Of a stretch of 64,000 nt of DNA, positions 52,797 to 61,505 are shown in pieces; the first letter of the stretch is position 1; every line of letters begins with the position of its first letter. The DNA comes from Paenibacillus chondroitinus NBRC 15376. Its GTDB lineage: Bacteria > Bacillota > Bacilli > Paenibacillales > NBRC-103111. The notes beneath the pieces were generated by a model. It searched no databases, was not told the origin of the DNA, and saw only the letters and a program-made list of their open reading frames with translations. The stretch is from contig NZ_BILW01000001.1 of the NCBI RefSeq assembly GCF_004000765.1, positions 62,001 through 126,000 on the forward strand. The letters run 5' to 3'. Both the position numbers and the translations under genes were made by a program.

Positions 52797-52855
52797 CCAT
52801 TTTTTTACAGGTGTATGAACGGAAAAAGGGTATATTGCAGCCTAAATACCCGCAC

Positions 52856-52869
52856 AACAAGCGCTTGTT
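52856..52869. promoter_or_regulatory. Perfect 14-bp palindrome overlapping the -35 of promoter 2
   Basis: AACAAGCGCTTGTT is fully self-complementary and covers part of the -35 box at 52865-52870. It is absent from promoters 1 and 3, so this importer may have an extra regulator. Confidence 0.45.
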
Positions 52870-52893
52870 TACTCATCGAAATCATGTATATTG
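52864..52893 (+). promoter_or_regulatory. Shared glycan-locus promoter 2 (before the LplBCA-type importer)
   Basis: TTGTTT (52865-52870) and TATATT (52887-52892), 16 bp apart, match promoter 1 and promoter 3 in sequence and spacing. The permease start is 64 bp downstream. Confidence 0.78.
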
Positions 52894-52956
52894 TGCGAAC
52901 GAACCAAAGCCAGGTACGATGGGCTCAATCAATCACAAGACGAGGAAGTGACAGCA

Positions 52957-53943
52957 ATGAATAAACCACTCCCGCCATCCTCGCCGGCCATCACAGGTCA
53001 GCCGAAAGCATCTGCCAAGGCCAAACCCAACTGGTTGGTAAGGAAGTATGGAAAGCGGGTTTTGAAACAGAACATCCCCTTGTATCTGATGTTTCTGCCT
53101 ATCATGATTTTCTTTCTGGTCTTCAAGTATTATCCGATGACAGGCCTTGTAATCGCCTTTAAAAAGTACAGCTTTATTAAAGGGATATGGGGCAGTCCAT
53201 GGTCAGGGCTCAGTTCGTTTAAGCTGATATTCAGCAATGATCAAATGCTTGATATTATTTGGAATACACTGCTGCTCAGTGGACTTTCAATTGTAATCGG
53301 CTTTCCGGTCCCGATCATTCTGGCGTTATTGCTGAATGAAGTGAGAAAAATGGCGTTCAAAAGAATGGTTCAAACGTTCGTCTATCTTCCGCATTTTCTC
53401 AATTGGGTCATCGTCGGGGGCATTGTCATTACCCTGTTCTCGCAAAATACAGGATCAATTAATCATGTGATCGAGCGGCTTTTTGGAACGACCATCCCGT
53501 TTTTATATAAAGAATCAACATGGATTGGGATCTACATCGGATCGGGGATATGGAAGGATGCCGGATGGGGAGCCATCATTTATTTGGCGGCGCTGACGTC
53601 CATTGATCAAAGTTTGTATGAGGCGGCCAGCATCGACGGGGCTAATAAGTGGCAGCAGATGCTCCGAATTACGCTGCCGGGCATTTTGCCAACGATCATC
53701 ATTATGCTGATTTTGAAAATAGGCCACCTGATGGAAGTAGGCTTCGATCAAGTGTACGTCTTGCAGAACGATGCGGTTTCCCAAGTTTCGGAAGTCATTA
53801 GTACGTTTATGTACAAAATTGGCGTCCAGCAGGCGAACTTCAGTTTAGCTACCGCAATGGGATTGTTCGAATCCCTTGTCGGCTTGGTGCTGGTCGTTCT
53901 GGCGAACCGGATCGCGCGTTATTTTGGCCAAGGCTTATGGTAG
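52957..53943 (+). CDS. ABC sugar importer permease (LplB-like)
   Basis: GAGGAAGTG supports the ATG at 52957; 328 residues. It has six helices, the LplB-type FKYYPMTGLVIAFKKYSFIKG stretch (shown in part) after helix 1 and the EAA loop (YEAASIDGANKWQQMLRITLP). The gene starts a three-gene unit in which the binding protein comes last, an unusual order compared with the importer at 20836. Confidence 0.93.
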   Translation: MNKPLPPSSPAITGQPKASAKAKPNWLVRKYGKRVLKQNIPLYLMFLPIMIFFLVFKYYPMTGLVIAFKKYSFIKGIWGSPWSGLSSFKLIFSNDQMLDIIWNTLLLSGLSIVIGFPVPIILALLLNEVRKMAFKRMVQTFVYLPHFLNWVIVGGIVITLFSQNTGSINHVIERLFGTTIPFLYKESTWIGIYIGSGIWKDAGWGAIIYLAALTSIDQSLYEAASIDGANKWQQMLRITLPGILPTIIIMLILKIGHLMEVGFDQVYVLQNDAVSQVSEVISTFMYKIGVQQANFSLATAMGLFESLVGLVLVVLANRIARYFGQGLW

Positions 53944-53955
53944 GAGGAGGAACTC

Positions 53956-54831
53956 ATGAGCAGTACTAGTGGAGAAAAATTGTTTTACACGATCAATTAT
54001 GTCGTTTTATTTGTCATCGGTATGAGCTGCCTGCTACCGCTCGTTCACATTTTGGCGATGTCTTTAAGCGATAAACATGCCTTGATGTCCGGAGTTGTTA
54101 GCCTCTGGCCCGTGAATTTGGACTTCAGCGGTTATGAAGCCTTATTTAAGGAAACGCCGATTTTGAGATCGCTTGCAAACAGCTTCATTATTACAGTCGT
54201 AGGGACTGTTCTTAATATAAGTTTTACAGTGCTTGCTGCGTATCCCTTGTCGAAGCGCTATTTTATCGGACGTAAATTTTATTCGTTCGCCATCATTTTT
54301 ACGATGCTTTTTTCGGCGGGATTAATTCCTACTTATTTGCTCCTCAAAAGCTTGGGCCTTCTAAATAACTATGGCGCCTTATGGCTGCCTGGGTTAGTGA
54401 GCGTCTGGAACCTGATGGTGTTAAGAAGCTTTTTTGAAGCACTCCCTGAGGAACTGGAAGAAGCTTCGCGAATCGACGGCTGCTCCGAATGGAGGCTGAT
54501 CATACAAATTGTATTACCGTTATCGATTCCGGTAGTGGCAGCATTATCGCTCTTTTACGGAGTTAGTCACTGGAACGCCTTCATGAACGTGTTAATTTAC
54601 ATCAATGATGCAAGCAAGTTAAACTTGACAGTTCTCGTGCAGCAGTTGATTCAGAACCAGACGCTTATGCAGGAGATGGCGAATACGCAGCCTGAAATGG
54701 CTATGAAGCTGACGCCTGAAGGAATGAAAGCGGCAGGGGTCATTGTCATGACACTACCGATGCTAATCGTCTACCCTTTTCTGCAAAAATATTTCGTGAA
54801 GGGTGTCATGATTGGAGCGGTGAAAGGGTGA
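53956..54831 (+). CDS. ABC sugar importer permease (LplC-like)
   Basis: The 291-residue protein has six helices, an EAA loop (EEASRIDGCSEWRLIIQIVLP) and the terminal LQKYFVKGVMIGAVKG. AGGAGGAGG precedes the ATG, 12 bp after the LplB-like gene. It pairs with that permease. Confidence 0.93.
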   Translation: MSSTSGEKLFYTINYVVLFVIGMSCLLPLVHILAMSLSDKHALMSGVVSLWPVNLDFSGYEALFKETPILRSLANSFIITVVGTVLNISFTVLAAYPLSKRYFIGRKFYSFAIIFTMLFSAGLIPTYLLLKSLGLLNNYGALWLPGLVSVWNLMVLRSFFEALPEELEEASRIDGCSEWRLIIQIVLPLSIPVVAALSLFYGVSHWNAFMNVLIYINDASKLNLTVLVQQLIQNQTLMQEMANTQPEMAMKLTPEGMKAAGVIVMTLPMLIVYPFLQKYFVKGVMIGAVKG

Positions 54832-54857
54832 CGTCAGTTACATGGGTTTACCAAATT

Positions 54858-54874
54858 AAGGAGGTGATCCAGCC
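54858..54874 (+). promoter_or_regulatory. 17-nt perfect complement of the 16S rRNA 3' end, far from any start codon
   Basis: AAGGAGGTGATCCAGCC is the exact complement of the bacterial 16S 3' terminal GGCTGGATCACCTCCTT. It lies 75 bp before the binding-protein ATG, which has its own weaker site (AAGGGTGA), and no suitable start follows it directly. It may hold 30S subunits to protect the mRNA 5' end or serve as a standby site. Confidence 0.5.
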
Positions 54875-54949
54875 CTTCAAAACGTGGTAGATTTAGACAA
54901 TAACGAAAAGCATAGCGGCGTTTAATTCACTAAGGGGTGACAACGGAAC

Positions 54950-56632
54950 ATGAAAAAAAACAAGTTGATGAAAACAGCATCCGTGACATTAGCTATGATT
55001 GTATCGAGCTCGGCTTTACTTACAGCTTGCTCAACGGGAAAAGAAGCGGCGAATACGGCTTCAACGCCTGGCAGCGGGGCAACGGCAGCAGCAAGCGCGA
55101 AACCGGCGGGGCCAAAACCGAAAATTACCGTTTCCATCTACGACCGGAACGCGGTTCCTGAAGGAGAAGGCACGATCACGAATAATCGCTGGACAAAGTG
55201 GATTAACGAAAATGCACCCGTTCAAGTTGAATTTATTCCGGTTCCTCGTTCCAATTCGATTGAGAAATTCAACGTCATGTTTGCTTCGGGCGGGGCGCCT
55301 GACTTAATTATGGAGTTTTCGAATCCGTATATGAAGGATCTGGCATCCAAAGGGCAAATCATCCCGCTTGAAGACGCTATTTCCAAATATTCGACGACTT
55401 ATAAAAAGATGTTCCAGGAAAATCAGAACATTCAAAAGCTCACCAAATTTAACGGCAAAACGTACTTCTTCGGGAGAACGACGCCGTTTACGTCGAACCA
55501 CTTCCTGATGATTCGCAAAGACTGGCTGGATAAGCTCAAGCTTCCAATGCCTACGACGACAGAGGAATATCTAAAGGTTGCGAAAGCATTCACCGATCAA
55601 GATCCGGATGGAAACGGCAAAAAAGACACGCTCGGAACGACCTTCTGGGATGTCGACTATTTCTTCCAGCTTGGTCAAGCGAGCGATGAGTTGATGCCGA
55701 TGTCGTCCATTACTTCTTATCATTTGCTGAACGACCAATATACGCGGACTTGGGACCGTCCGAAGGCCGATCTGGCGTTTAAGAAAAGTCTATATGACGC
55801 AGGAGCGGTAGATAAGGATATTTTTGCCGACAAAACCGGAGCGAAGGCGCAGCAGGACTGGGTTAACGGCAAACTTGGCATTTGGGGATCCGGCGGTCTG
55901 GAAGGAGCATCAATCTACACAACTTATGAGTCGTTCAAGAAAAACAACCCGAACGCGGAAGTAGCGATCCTGCCGCTTCCGAAGTCGGAATTCGGCCAAT
56001 TCTCACCGGCGGCCAACCCTAACATGCAGTTTGTGGCGGGCATTAATGCAACAGCCAAGAATGTGGAAGCAGTCGTAAAATACGTAGACTGGCTAATGTC
56101 GCCGGACGTCCAGAAGACACTCATGTTCGGGGTGGAAGGCGTACACTACAAGGTTGGCAGCGACGGATGTCCGAAGCCGATCGATGCGGAGAAAAATAAA
56201 AAAGAGCTGAGCTGGAACGGCGACTTTCAAATGATGACGCAAACCGGCTCCATGGGCAAATGCGTGGAGTATTCCAATCAGCTTGATCCGAATAAACCTC
56301 TGGACAAGGAATATTTGAATTTGATTACACAAGCGCGTGCAGCTTATATTACGCCAGATCGTCCAAATACAACGGAAGCGATTCTGCCAGTCAGCTTGCC
56401 GGATGATATGACGGTCATTAAAAATACGCTCAAAACGACTTTAACGAACACGTATACGAAAGCCATTGTAAGCGGTGCAAGCTATTCCGTTGACCAAGCG
56501 ATGAAGGACGCGCAAGACACCTGGGAAAAAGGCGGCGGCAAAGGCGTTGACGAGTTTTTGAAGAAAGCCTATACCGATAACAAAAACGATGTTATTTTCA
56601 CCAAAGATTACTACAAGTATTTGGGCAAATAA
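54950..56632 (+). CDS. Extracellular solute-binding lipoprotein (LplA-like)
   Basis: The 560-residue protein has a lipoprotein signal peptide with lipobox LTAC and Cys27, then a low-complexity Ala/Gly/Ser linker and the LplA-type fold (INENAPVQVEFIPVPRSNS, DPDGNGKKDTLGTTFWD). It delivers an oligosaccharide to the two permeases encoded before it. A long rRNA-complementary stretch lies 75 bp upstream and could raise its level above that of the permeases. Confidence 0.92.
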   Translation: MKKNKLMKTASVTLAMIVSSSALLTACSTGKEAANTASTPGSGATAAASAKPAGPKPKITVSIYDRNAVPEGEGTITNNRWTKWINENAPVQVEFIPVPRSNSIEKFNVMFASGGAPDLIMEFSNPYMKDLASKGQIIPLEDAISKYSTTYKKMFQENQNIQKLTKFNGKTYFFGRTTPFTSNHFLMIRKDWLDKLKLPMPTTTEEYLKVAKAFTDQDPDGNGKKDTLGTTFWDVDYFFQLGQASDELMPMSSITSYHLLNDQYTRTWDRPKADLAFKKSLYDAGAVDKDIFADKTGAKAQQDWVNGKLGIWGSGGLEGASIYTTYESFKKNNPNAEVAILPLPKSEFGQFSPAANPNMQFVAGINATAKNVEAVVKYVDWLMSPDVQKTLMFGVEGVHYKVGSDGCPKPIDAEKNKKELSWNGDFQMMTQTGSMGKCVEYSNQLDPNKPLDKEYLNLITQARAAYITPDRPNTTEAILPVSLPDDMTVIKNTLKTTLTNTYTKAIVSGASYSVDQAMKDAQDTWEKGGGKGVDEFLKKAYTDNKNDVIFTKDYYKYLGK

Positions 56633-56689
56633 AACGAACTCACCTATCTTCCTTCCCGTTTAACAAGCACGTTGGATTGAAGGGAAGAA

Positions 56690-56731
56690 GAGGCTTCTCC
56701 AGCGCGAGTCAGGCGCGGGGCGGCCTTTTTG
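56690..56731 (+). terminator. Probable terminator after the binding-protein gene
   Basis: AGGC...GCGC and GCGC...GGCCTTTTT form an imperfect GC-rich hairpin with bulges ending in five T residues. Confidence 0.5.
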
Positions 56732-56736
56732 CCATG

Positions 56737-56766
56737 TGTGTTTATGCAGCGAAATTATGTATATTG
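56737..56766 (+). promoter_or_regulatory. Shared glycan-locus promoter 3 (before the AraC regulator)
   Basis: GTGTTT (56738-56743) and TATATT (56760-56765), 16 bp apart, are the third copy of the conserved promoter. The regulator starts 64 bp downstream, so the regulator gene is probably under the same control as the two catabolic units. Confidence 0.75.
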
Positions 56767-56829
56767 CCCACACATCGGGGCTGTATGATAAGATAATTGT
56801 ACTAATCCTGATAAGGAGAGAATTTCATC

Positions 56830-59040
56830 ATGAAAAGAAATTGGTTTCATCGTTTGCTTCTTTCCTATTTACCAGTATTCATCCTGATTGTTTGCTTATT
56901 TGTTTTTATCGGGATTGTGCAGTTGAATGACCTTTCCAGAAAAGAAGCGATGAAATCAAGCCAAGTCTATGTTCAAAATATTCAAAACAGCATCGACATG
57001 TCGCTGAGATCTATTGAAATTATGATGCTCGAGACGATCACGAGGAATGTGAAGCTCACGACTTTTGCCGGCATGGAAAGCGATTCTTCATTTATTATTG
57101 AGCTCTCTCAGCTGCTTCAAAGCATGACAACATCGAATGCGTGGATCGATTCCGTTTATATTTACAGATCAGGCGATGGAACGATTGTTAGCGATAAAAC
57201 GATATTAAAAATGGATCAGTTCGGAGATAGCGCTTACATAGAAAGCAACTTAGCTAATGTGCAAAAAGTACAGTGGAGCACTCCACGCATCTTCCGCACC
57301 ATTCAGAATGGAAATCCGGAAGAAAGAGTTATCTCGATCAGCAGCGGCGTACCCATCCATAGCAAAGGGATTGCACTTCTTGTTGTGAATATTAAGATGT
57401 CGGCGATTCAAGAGTTTTTGGAGAAATACGGGAATTCGGAAGTGAACAAAATCGCAGTTACCGATAACGAGGGCCATAAACTGTTCGGAGCAGCCGGTCT
57501 TGAGGCCAAAGCGGGCGATACGACGCTCGTGTCGGGATACACGGGTTGGACGTATGCCAACAGCTTCAAGACGGAAGGACTCGGCAACATTTATTTTTAT
57601 ATGACAAGCGGTTGGTTCATCATCGGATTCCTTGGCCTGCTGATTGGCATTGGCTGGGTCGTTTACATAACTCGTCAAAACTACAAGCCGATTGAAACGA
57701 TTATGTCGCGCATACAGAAATATAATCAAGTGCACAAGCATAATCCCATTCAAGGTCTGTCGGGCGATGAGCTTAGTTATATCGATTACACGCTGAGCAA
57801 TATGATCGAGGTAAGTGAGGAGTATGAGACACAGTCCAAGGTAAATGAAAAATATAGACAGCTAATGTTGTTTAAGGAGCTTGTGGAAGGGAGCAACCCG
57901 ATTGACCGGGCGGAATGGGAAGCGGAGCTTCGCCAGATGGGCATTGCTTCCTTCGGCAGCGCATCGGTCAGCATTGGCGAAATCGATAAGTATATCGATT
58001 TTCTAAGCCAACATTCCCGGAGGGATCAGGGTCTTTTCAAGTATATTTTGAAAAAAGTCGTGGAAGAGACAGCGGAAGCGAAAGGCCTTCGCATTTGGCA
58101 GGAATGGATTACGAACCATCGGCTGTGCATCATCTTTTTTGAAGAGCAGCAGCAGCCTGCGGAATCGCTTATGCTGGAAGTATCCGAGCAGGCGCGCAAG
58201 TGGATGCAAGATAACTTGAATTTAACCGTAACCTTCGGTTTAGGGAACACCGTGCCGGAAGCAAATGCCATCGTTCAGTCCTATGAGGCGGCTGCAAGGG
58301 CTCTTGACTATAAATCAGCGCTTGGCAGCAATCGCGTGATTGGACATTGGGAGATTGAGCTTTTATCGCACGATGATCTTTACGTGTATTTGCAATATGT
58401 GCGCACGATCGCTCAAGCTTTCCGCGTAGGAAATGACGGTTGGGAGGAGCAGTTGCGGCTCTTGTTTGAAGGGCTGCGCAGACTTATGCTGCCGAGGGAA
58501 GAAATTAGCGGTATTCTGAGCTATATGAACTATTATTTTTACCGGGAAATGATGGAGCTGCCTCCGGACTATCAAGAGCTGTGGAATCGCGAGTTTCGGA
58601 CGCCATGGGATGAAAATATGGATGCGCTCGAAACGTTGGAGGAGCTGGAGTTTTTCTATTCGAAGACACTGACTTCCTGCGCCAGAAAAATAGAAGCGAT
58701 CCGCGAGAGCAAAGGGAATCATGGCGTCGTTCAGAAAGTGAAGGCGTATATCGAGGAAAATTTCAGCAATCCCGATCTGTCCCTGTCCAGCCTAAGCGAT
58801 CAGTTCCATATGAATGCTTCCAGCTTGAGCACATTGTTCAAAGAAGACTTCGGCGAGAAATTTGTCGTGTACGTCTGCCAAGTTCGGATGGAGCATGCGA
58901 AGGAGCTGCTGCGTGGCACGAACCTGCCGATTCAAGAGATTTCGGAGCGGGTCGGCTATGTACACCAGATGTCCTTCATTCGGGCTTTTAAGAAAATGAT
59001 TGGTACTACGCCTGGCGATTACAGGAAAGTGCATCAGTAA
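56830..59040 (+). CDS. Membrane-anchored AraC family regulator (YesS-like)
   Basis: The 736-residue protein has a helix at about residues 10-33, an extracytoplasmic sensor part (about 34-255), a second helix (about 258-280), a cytoplasmic linker domain and a C-terminal AraC DNA-binding domain (about 640-735: LSLSSLSDQFHMNASSLSTL, IQEISERVGYVHQMSFIRAF). This single-chain layout joins sensing and DNA binding without a phosphorelay. AGGAGAG precedes the ATG. It is the best candidate for the factor acting at the three shared promoters, including its own. Confidence 0.92.
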   Translation: MKRNWFHRLLLSYLPVFILIVCLFVFIGIVQLNDLSRKEAMKSSQVYVQNIQNSIDMSLRSIEIMMLETITRNVKLTTFAGMESDSSFIIELSQLLQSMTTSNAWIDSVYIYRSGDGTIVSDKTILKMDQFGDSAYIESNLANVQKVQWSTPRIFRTIQNGNPEERVISISSGVPIHSKGIALLVVNIKMSAIQEFLEKYGNSEVNKIAVTDNEGHKLFGAAGLEAKAGDTTLVSGYTGWTYANSFKTEGLGNIYFYMTSGWFIIGFLGLLIGIGWVVYITRQNYKPIETIMSRIQKYNQVHKHNPIQGLSGDELSYIDYTLSNMIEVSEEYETQSKVNEKYRQLMLFKELVEGSNPIDRAEWEAELRQMGIASFGSASVSIGEIDKYIDFLSQHSRRDQGLFKYILKKVVEETAEAKGLRIWQEWITNHRLCIIFFEEQQQPAESLMLEVSEQARKWMQDNLNLTVTFGLGNTVPEANAIVQSYEAAARALDYKSALGSNRVIGHWEIELLSHDDLYVYLQYVRTIAQAFRVGNDGWEEQLRLLFEGLRRLMLPREEISGILSYMNYYFYREMMELPPDYQELWNREFRTPWDENMDALETLEELEFFYSKTLTSCARKIEAIRESKGNHGVVQKVKAYIEENFSNPDLSLSSLSDQFHMNASSLSTLFKEDFGEKFVVYVCQVRMEHAKELLRGTNLPIQEISERVGYVHQMSFIRAFKKMIGTTPGDYRKVHQ

Positions 59041-59080
59041 GTATAGGGAAACCTGAGGGGGAGGCTCGGAATCCATTCAG

Positions 59081-59208
59081 GTGGAACTACAGTCCGCTAT
59101 TTGTCTGAAAAGTTGGCTTTTGGCCCAGTGAGGGGAACTGTGGTCCCTTATTTTCTCATATTTGGCTGAAAAGTAAAGTCGATCGGGAAAATAGGACCCT
59201 GTAGTTCC
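59081..59208. repeat. Dispersed intergenic repeat, short form E with terminal inverted repeats
   Basis: GGAACTACAG (59083-59092) and CTGTAGTTCC (59199-59208) are perfect 10-bp inverted ends, extended by CTATTT-like sequence on both sides. A central GGGGAACTGTGGTCCCTTAT module is also present, as in copies A-C. Confidence 0.7.
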
Positions 59209-59263
59209 GCTCAGGCTCGGATATATTGATATAGAAGAACCACAAAAACCGAGGAGGAATTCA

Positions 59264-60121
59264 ATGATTGAAACAAAAATCGACGACGTTATCTTCAAAT
59301 TGCAAGAGGAACACGATTTTGGCTGGCTTGCGAGTTTAGGTCGTGTATTTCAGGTGTTTGATCAGCAGGACTCTGGGAATATAAGCTTTGGTGTTGAGAA
59401 AAATGGCGAGAAATTGTTCGTCAAATATGCCGGTGCGAAAACTATAACCTTTTCAGGTGACCCGCAAGACGCCATCCATCAATTGAAAAGTGCCATACCG
59501 CTTTATCTAGAGTTAAGTCACCCTTCGCTCATTAAACTCGTTGATCATTTTGAAGTTAGTTCGGGATACGCGGCAGTGTTCGAGTGGTTTGACGGGGAAA
59601 CCCTTCACCCGCATTGGTCTTTTCCGCCTCCGGCGAAATATAACGATCCCCGGTCCCCTTTTTATAGATTCAAGAACTTGTCCGTAGCACAAAGGTTAGA
59701 TGCGTTGGAACGAATTTTTAGCTTCCATGCCTATATCGAGAAAAATAGCTTTGTTGCCATTGATTTTTATGACGGGAGCTTGCTGTACAATTTCACCAAG
59801 AATGAAATGAAAATTTGCGATATCGATTTTTATCAAAGAAGACCTTTTTTCAACACGATGGGGAGATTATGGGGATCTTCTCGATTCATGTCACCTGAAG
59901 AGGTTACGCTCGGTGCCGAAATTGACGGTTGCACCAATGTATTTAACATGGGAGCAACAGCGTTTGCTTTGCTAGGCGGAGAGCGTGATCGTTCGTTTGA
60001 GCTTTGGGAGGCAGGAGATGAGCTCTATCAGATCGCTTTGAAGGCTGTTGAACCAAGCAGGGAAAATAGGTATGAAAGTGTGTCGGCATTCAAATTGGCA
60101 TGGGATTCGGCAGTTAAATAA
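59264..60121 (+). CDS. Protein kinase-like protein
   Basis: The 285-residue protein follows the protein kinase fold order. It has a nucleotide-binding Lys54 in KLFVKYAG, a hinge (YAAVFEWFDGETL), a catalytic loop equivalent (VAIDFYDGSLLYNF, Asp167/Asp170), a DFG equivalent (ICDIDFY, Asp186/Asp188) and an APE-like SRFMSPEE. The glycine loop is weak, as in aminoglycoside phosphotransferase-like kinases. GAGGAGG precedes the ATG. It is a single gene between a repeat and a terminator; the substrate (protein or small molecule) is unknown. Confidence 0.82.
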   Translation: MIETKIDDVIFKLQEEHDFGWLASLGRVFQVFDQQDSGNISFGVEKNGEKLFVKYAGAKTITFSGDPQDAIHQLKSAIPLYLELSHPSLIKLVDHFEVSSGYAAVFEWFDGETLHPHWSFPPPAKYNDPRSPFYRFKNLSVAQRLDALERIFSFHAYIEKNSFVAIDFYDGSLLYNFTKNEMKICDIDFYQRRPFFNTMGRLWGSSRFMSPEEVTLGAEIDGCTNVFNMGATAFALLGGERDRSFELWEAGDELYQIALKAVEPSRENRYESVSAFKLAWDSAVK

Positions 60122-60163
60122 AAAAACAGTTGGTCGGAATCCCGACCAACTGTTTTTTTTTTT
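60117..60163. terminator. Bidirectional terminator after the kinase-like gene
   Basis: ACAGTTGGTCGG and CCGACCAACTGT form a 12-bp perfect stem with a 4-nt loop; an A run precedes and a long T run follows. It lies at the 3' ends of two convergent genes. Confidence 0.92.
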
Positions 60164-61505
60164 ATTTAAAGTCACCTAGCAAATAGTTGTAAAACGGTTC
60201 GTCTACCCAGAACTTATAGGAGTCGACGTTCAAGCCGGGGTTAATTTTCTTGAGACCAGCAACAACTTCTTCCGATTTATCGCTGAGGGAGAAGGACTGC
60301 GCATAATAATGTCCTTTGCTGACTTTATTGTTTGCAATCACCTTATAGTCTTTCAATTCAGATAAGGAATAGTAGAGCGGCTGCCACCAGGAAGAATAAA
60401 TAAGACCTGTTTGGTCATTGCTGTTCTTTTTCGCATATTGGAGAATGACCTGCTGGAATTTGTTTTTTTGCTCAGCGTTATCAAATTCGAACTCAATGTC
60501 GTACTCCTTGGCATAGGCGATGAAATTGCCGTTTTCAATTTGGACGACTTGATAATCCTCGGTTTGTGTCGGCTCGCCCCACTCTTTTAAATAGATGAAA
60601 GCGGACGTTTTGGGCTCTAACTGTACTTTCGCTTGAATGTTCTCGCTGCGCAGCAACCCGATCAATTGAATTGCATGCTTGATGTCCGAATGTCCGTAGG
60701 TGAGCGATTGTTTGGGATCAAAATTGGCATCGAAACGAGAATCCTTCAAGTTGTATCCGGTAATGAGATTTTTCTTCAAAGCCTCATCGAAAACAGAACG
60801 TAAATCTGTGGATGAAATAAGATCCTCCGTATGCCAGGCATCGTTAATTTTGCGGAAGATATCGTCATCGGAAGTTGTTCCAAGATAATGTTTGTATTGT
60901 CCGTTAAACGTAAGGATCTTACCAAGCAAGTCGTTGGCGAAGTTTTGGCTGGCAGCCGTATCCGCTACAAATTCAGAAGATACTAGACCTGTATCAATCG
61001 CTGCGGCCAGCTCTTGAGCGGCTTGAAGCGTAAGTTGATTGTTTTGATCGTAGTCAATATGTACTTTGGCTAGTGCGGCTTTGATTTTATCTTTGGGATA
61101 TGTATAGGCGAGTTCTTGCAAGCCGGAGGCTTTTAGAGCAATAAAAGTGGCCTGCAATTGAGTAAGCGGTTGATCCCCCTGCAGCTTGCCTTCGGAAAGA
61201 ATACCTTTTTCATGTAAGGCAAGTGCTGCATTGTAATAGGGGCTGTCTTTTTGCAAATCTGTAAATACATTCGTTTGATCTTTCGCTTCCCCTTTTAAAA
61301 TGTTGTTCACTGCGATTACGAAATCACCTTTGGATAAGGAGTCTGACAAGGTGATGGCATACTTATCATTCAAAAATTGTTTGTAAGAGACGGCAGAATC
61401 ACTCGCCGCAGCAGCGTTACTTAATGGGCTTACTGAGGCTAGGAGGACAGCTGTTAAAAGGGCTGTTTGCAAGGGCTTGCGGGACTTCAATAATTTGATT
61501 GGCAT
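60162..61505 (-). CDS. Secreted protein with S-layer-homology-like region
   Basis: The 447-residue protein has a clear signal peptide (basic start, hydrophobic stretch, cleavage near SNAAAA at about 33). The N-terminal half has SLH-like patterns (FTDLQKDSPYYNAALALHEKGILSEGKLQGDQPLTQLQ, given in parts: FTDLQKDSPYYNAALALHEK then GILSEGK). The C-terminal half (about 290-447) is not recognised. GGAGGT precedes the ATG. It diverges from the kinase/regulator pair at 61720. A cell-surface role is likely; function otherwise unknown. Confidence 0.75.
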   Translation of the reverse strand: MPIKLLKSRKPLQTALLTAVLLASVSPLSNAAAASDSAVSYKQFLNDKYAITLSDSLSKGDFVIAVNNILKGEAKDQTNVFTDLQKDSPYYNAALALHEKGILSEGKLQGDQPLTQLQATFIALKASGLQELAYTYPKDKIKAALAKVHIDYDQNNQLTLQAAQELAAAIDTGLVSSEFVADTAASQNFANDLLGKILTFNGQYKHYLGTTSDDDIFRKINDAWHTEDLISSTDLRSVFDEALKKNLITGYNLKDSRFDANFDPKQSLTYGHSDIKHAIQLIGLLRSENIQAKVQLEPKTSAFIYLKEWGEPTQTEDYQVVQIENGNFIAYAKEYDIEFEFDNAEQKNKFQQVILQYAKKNSNDQTGLIYSSWWQPLYYSLSELKDYKVIANNKVSKGHYYAQSFSLSDKSEEVVAGLKKINPGLNVDSYKFWVDEPFYNYLLGDFK

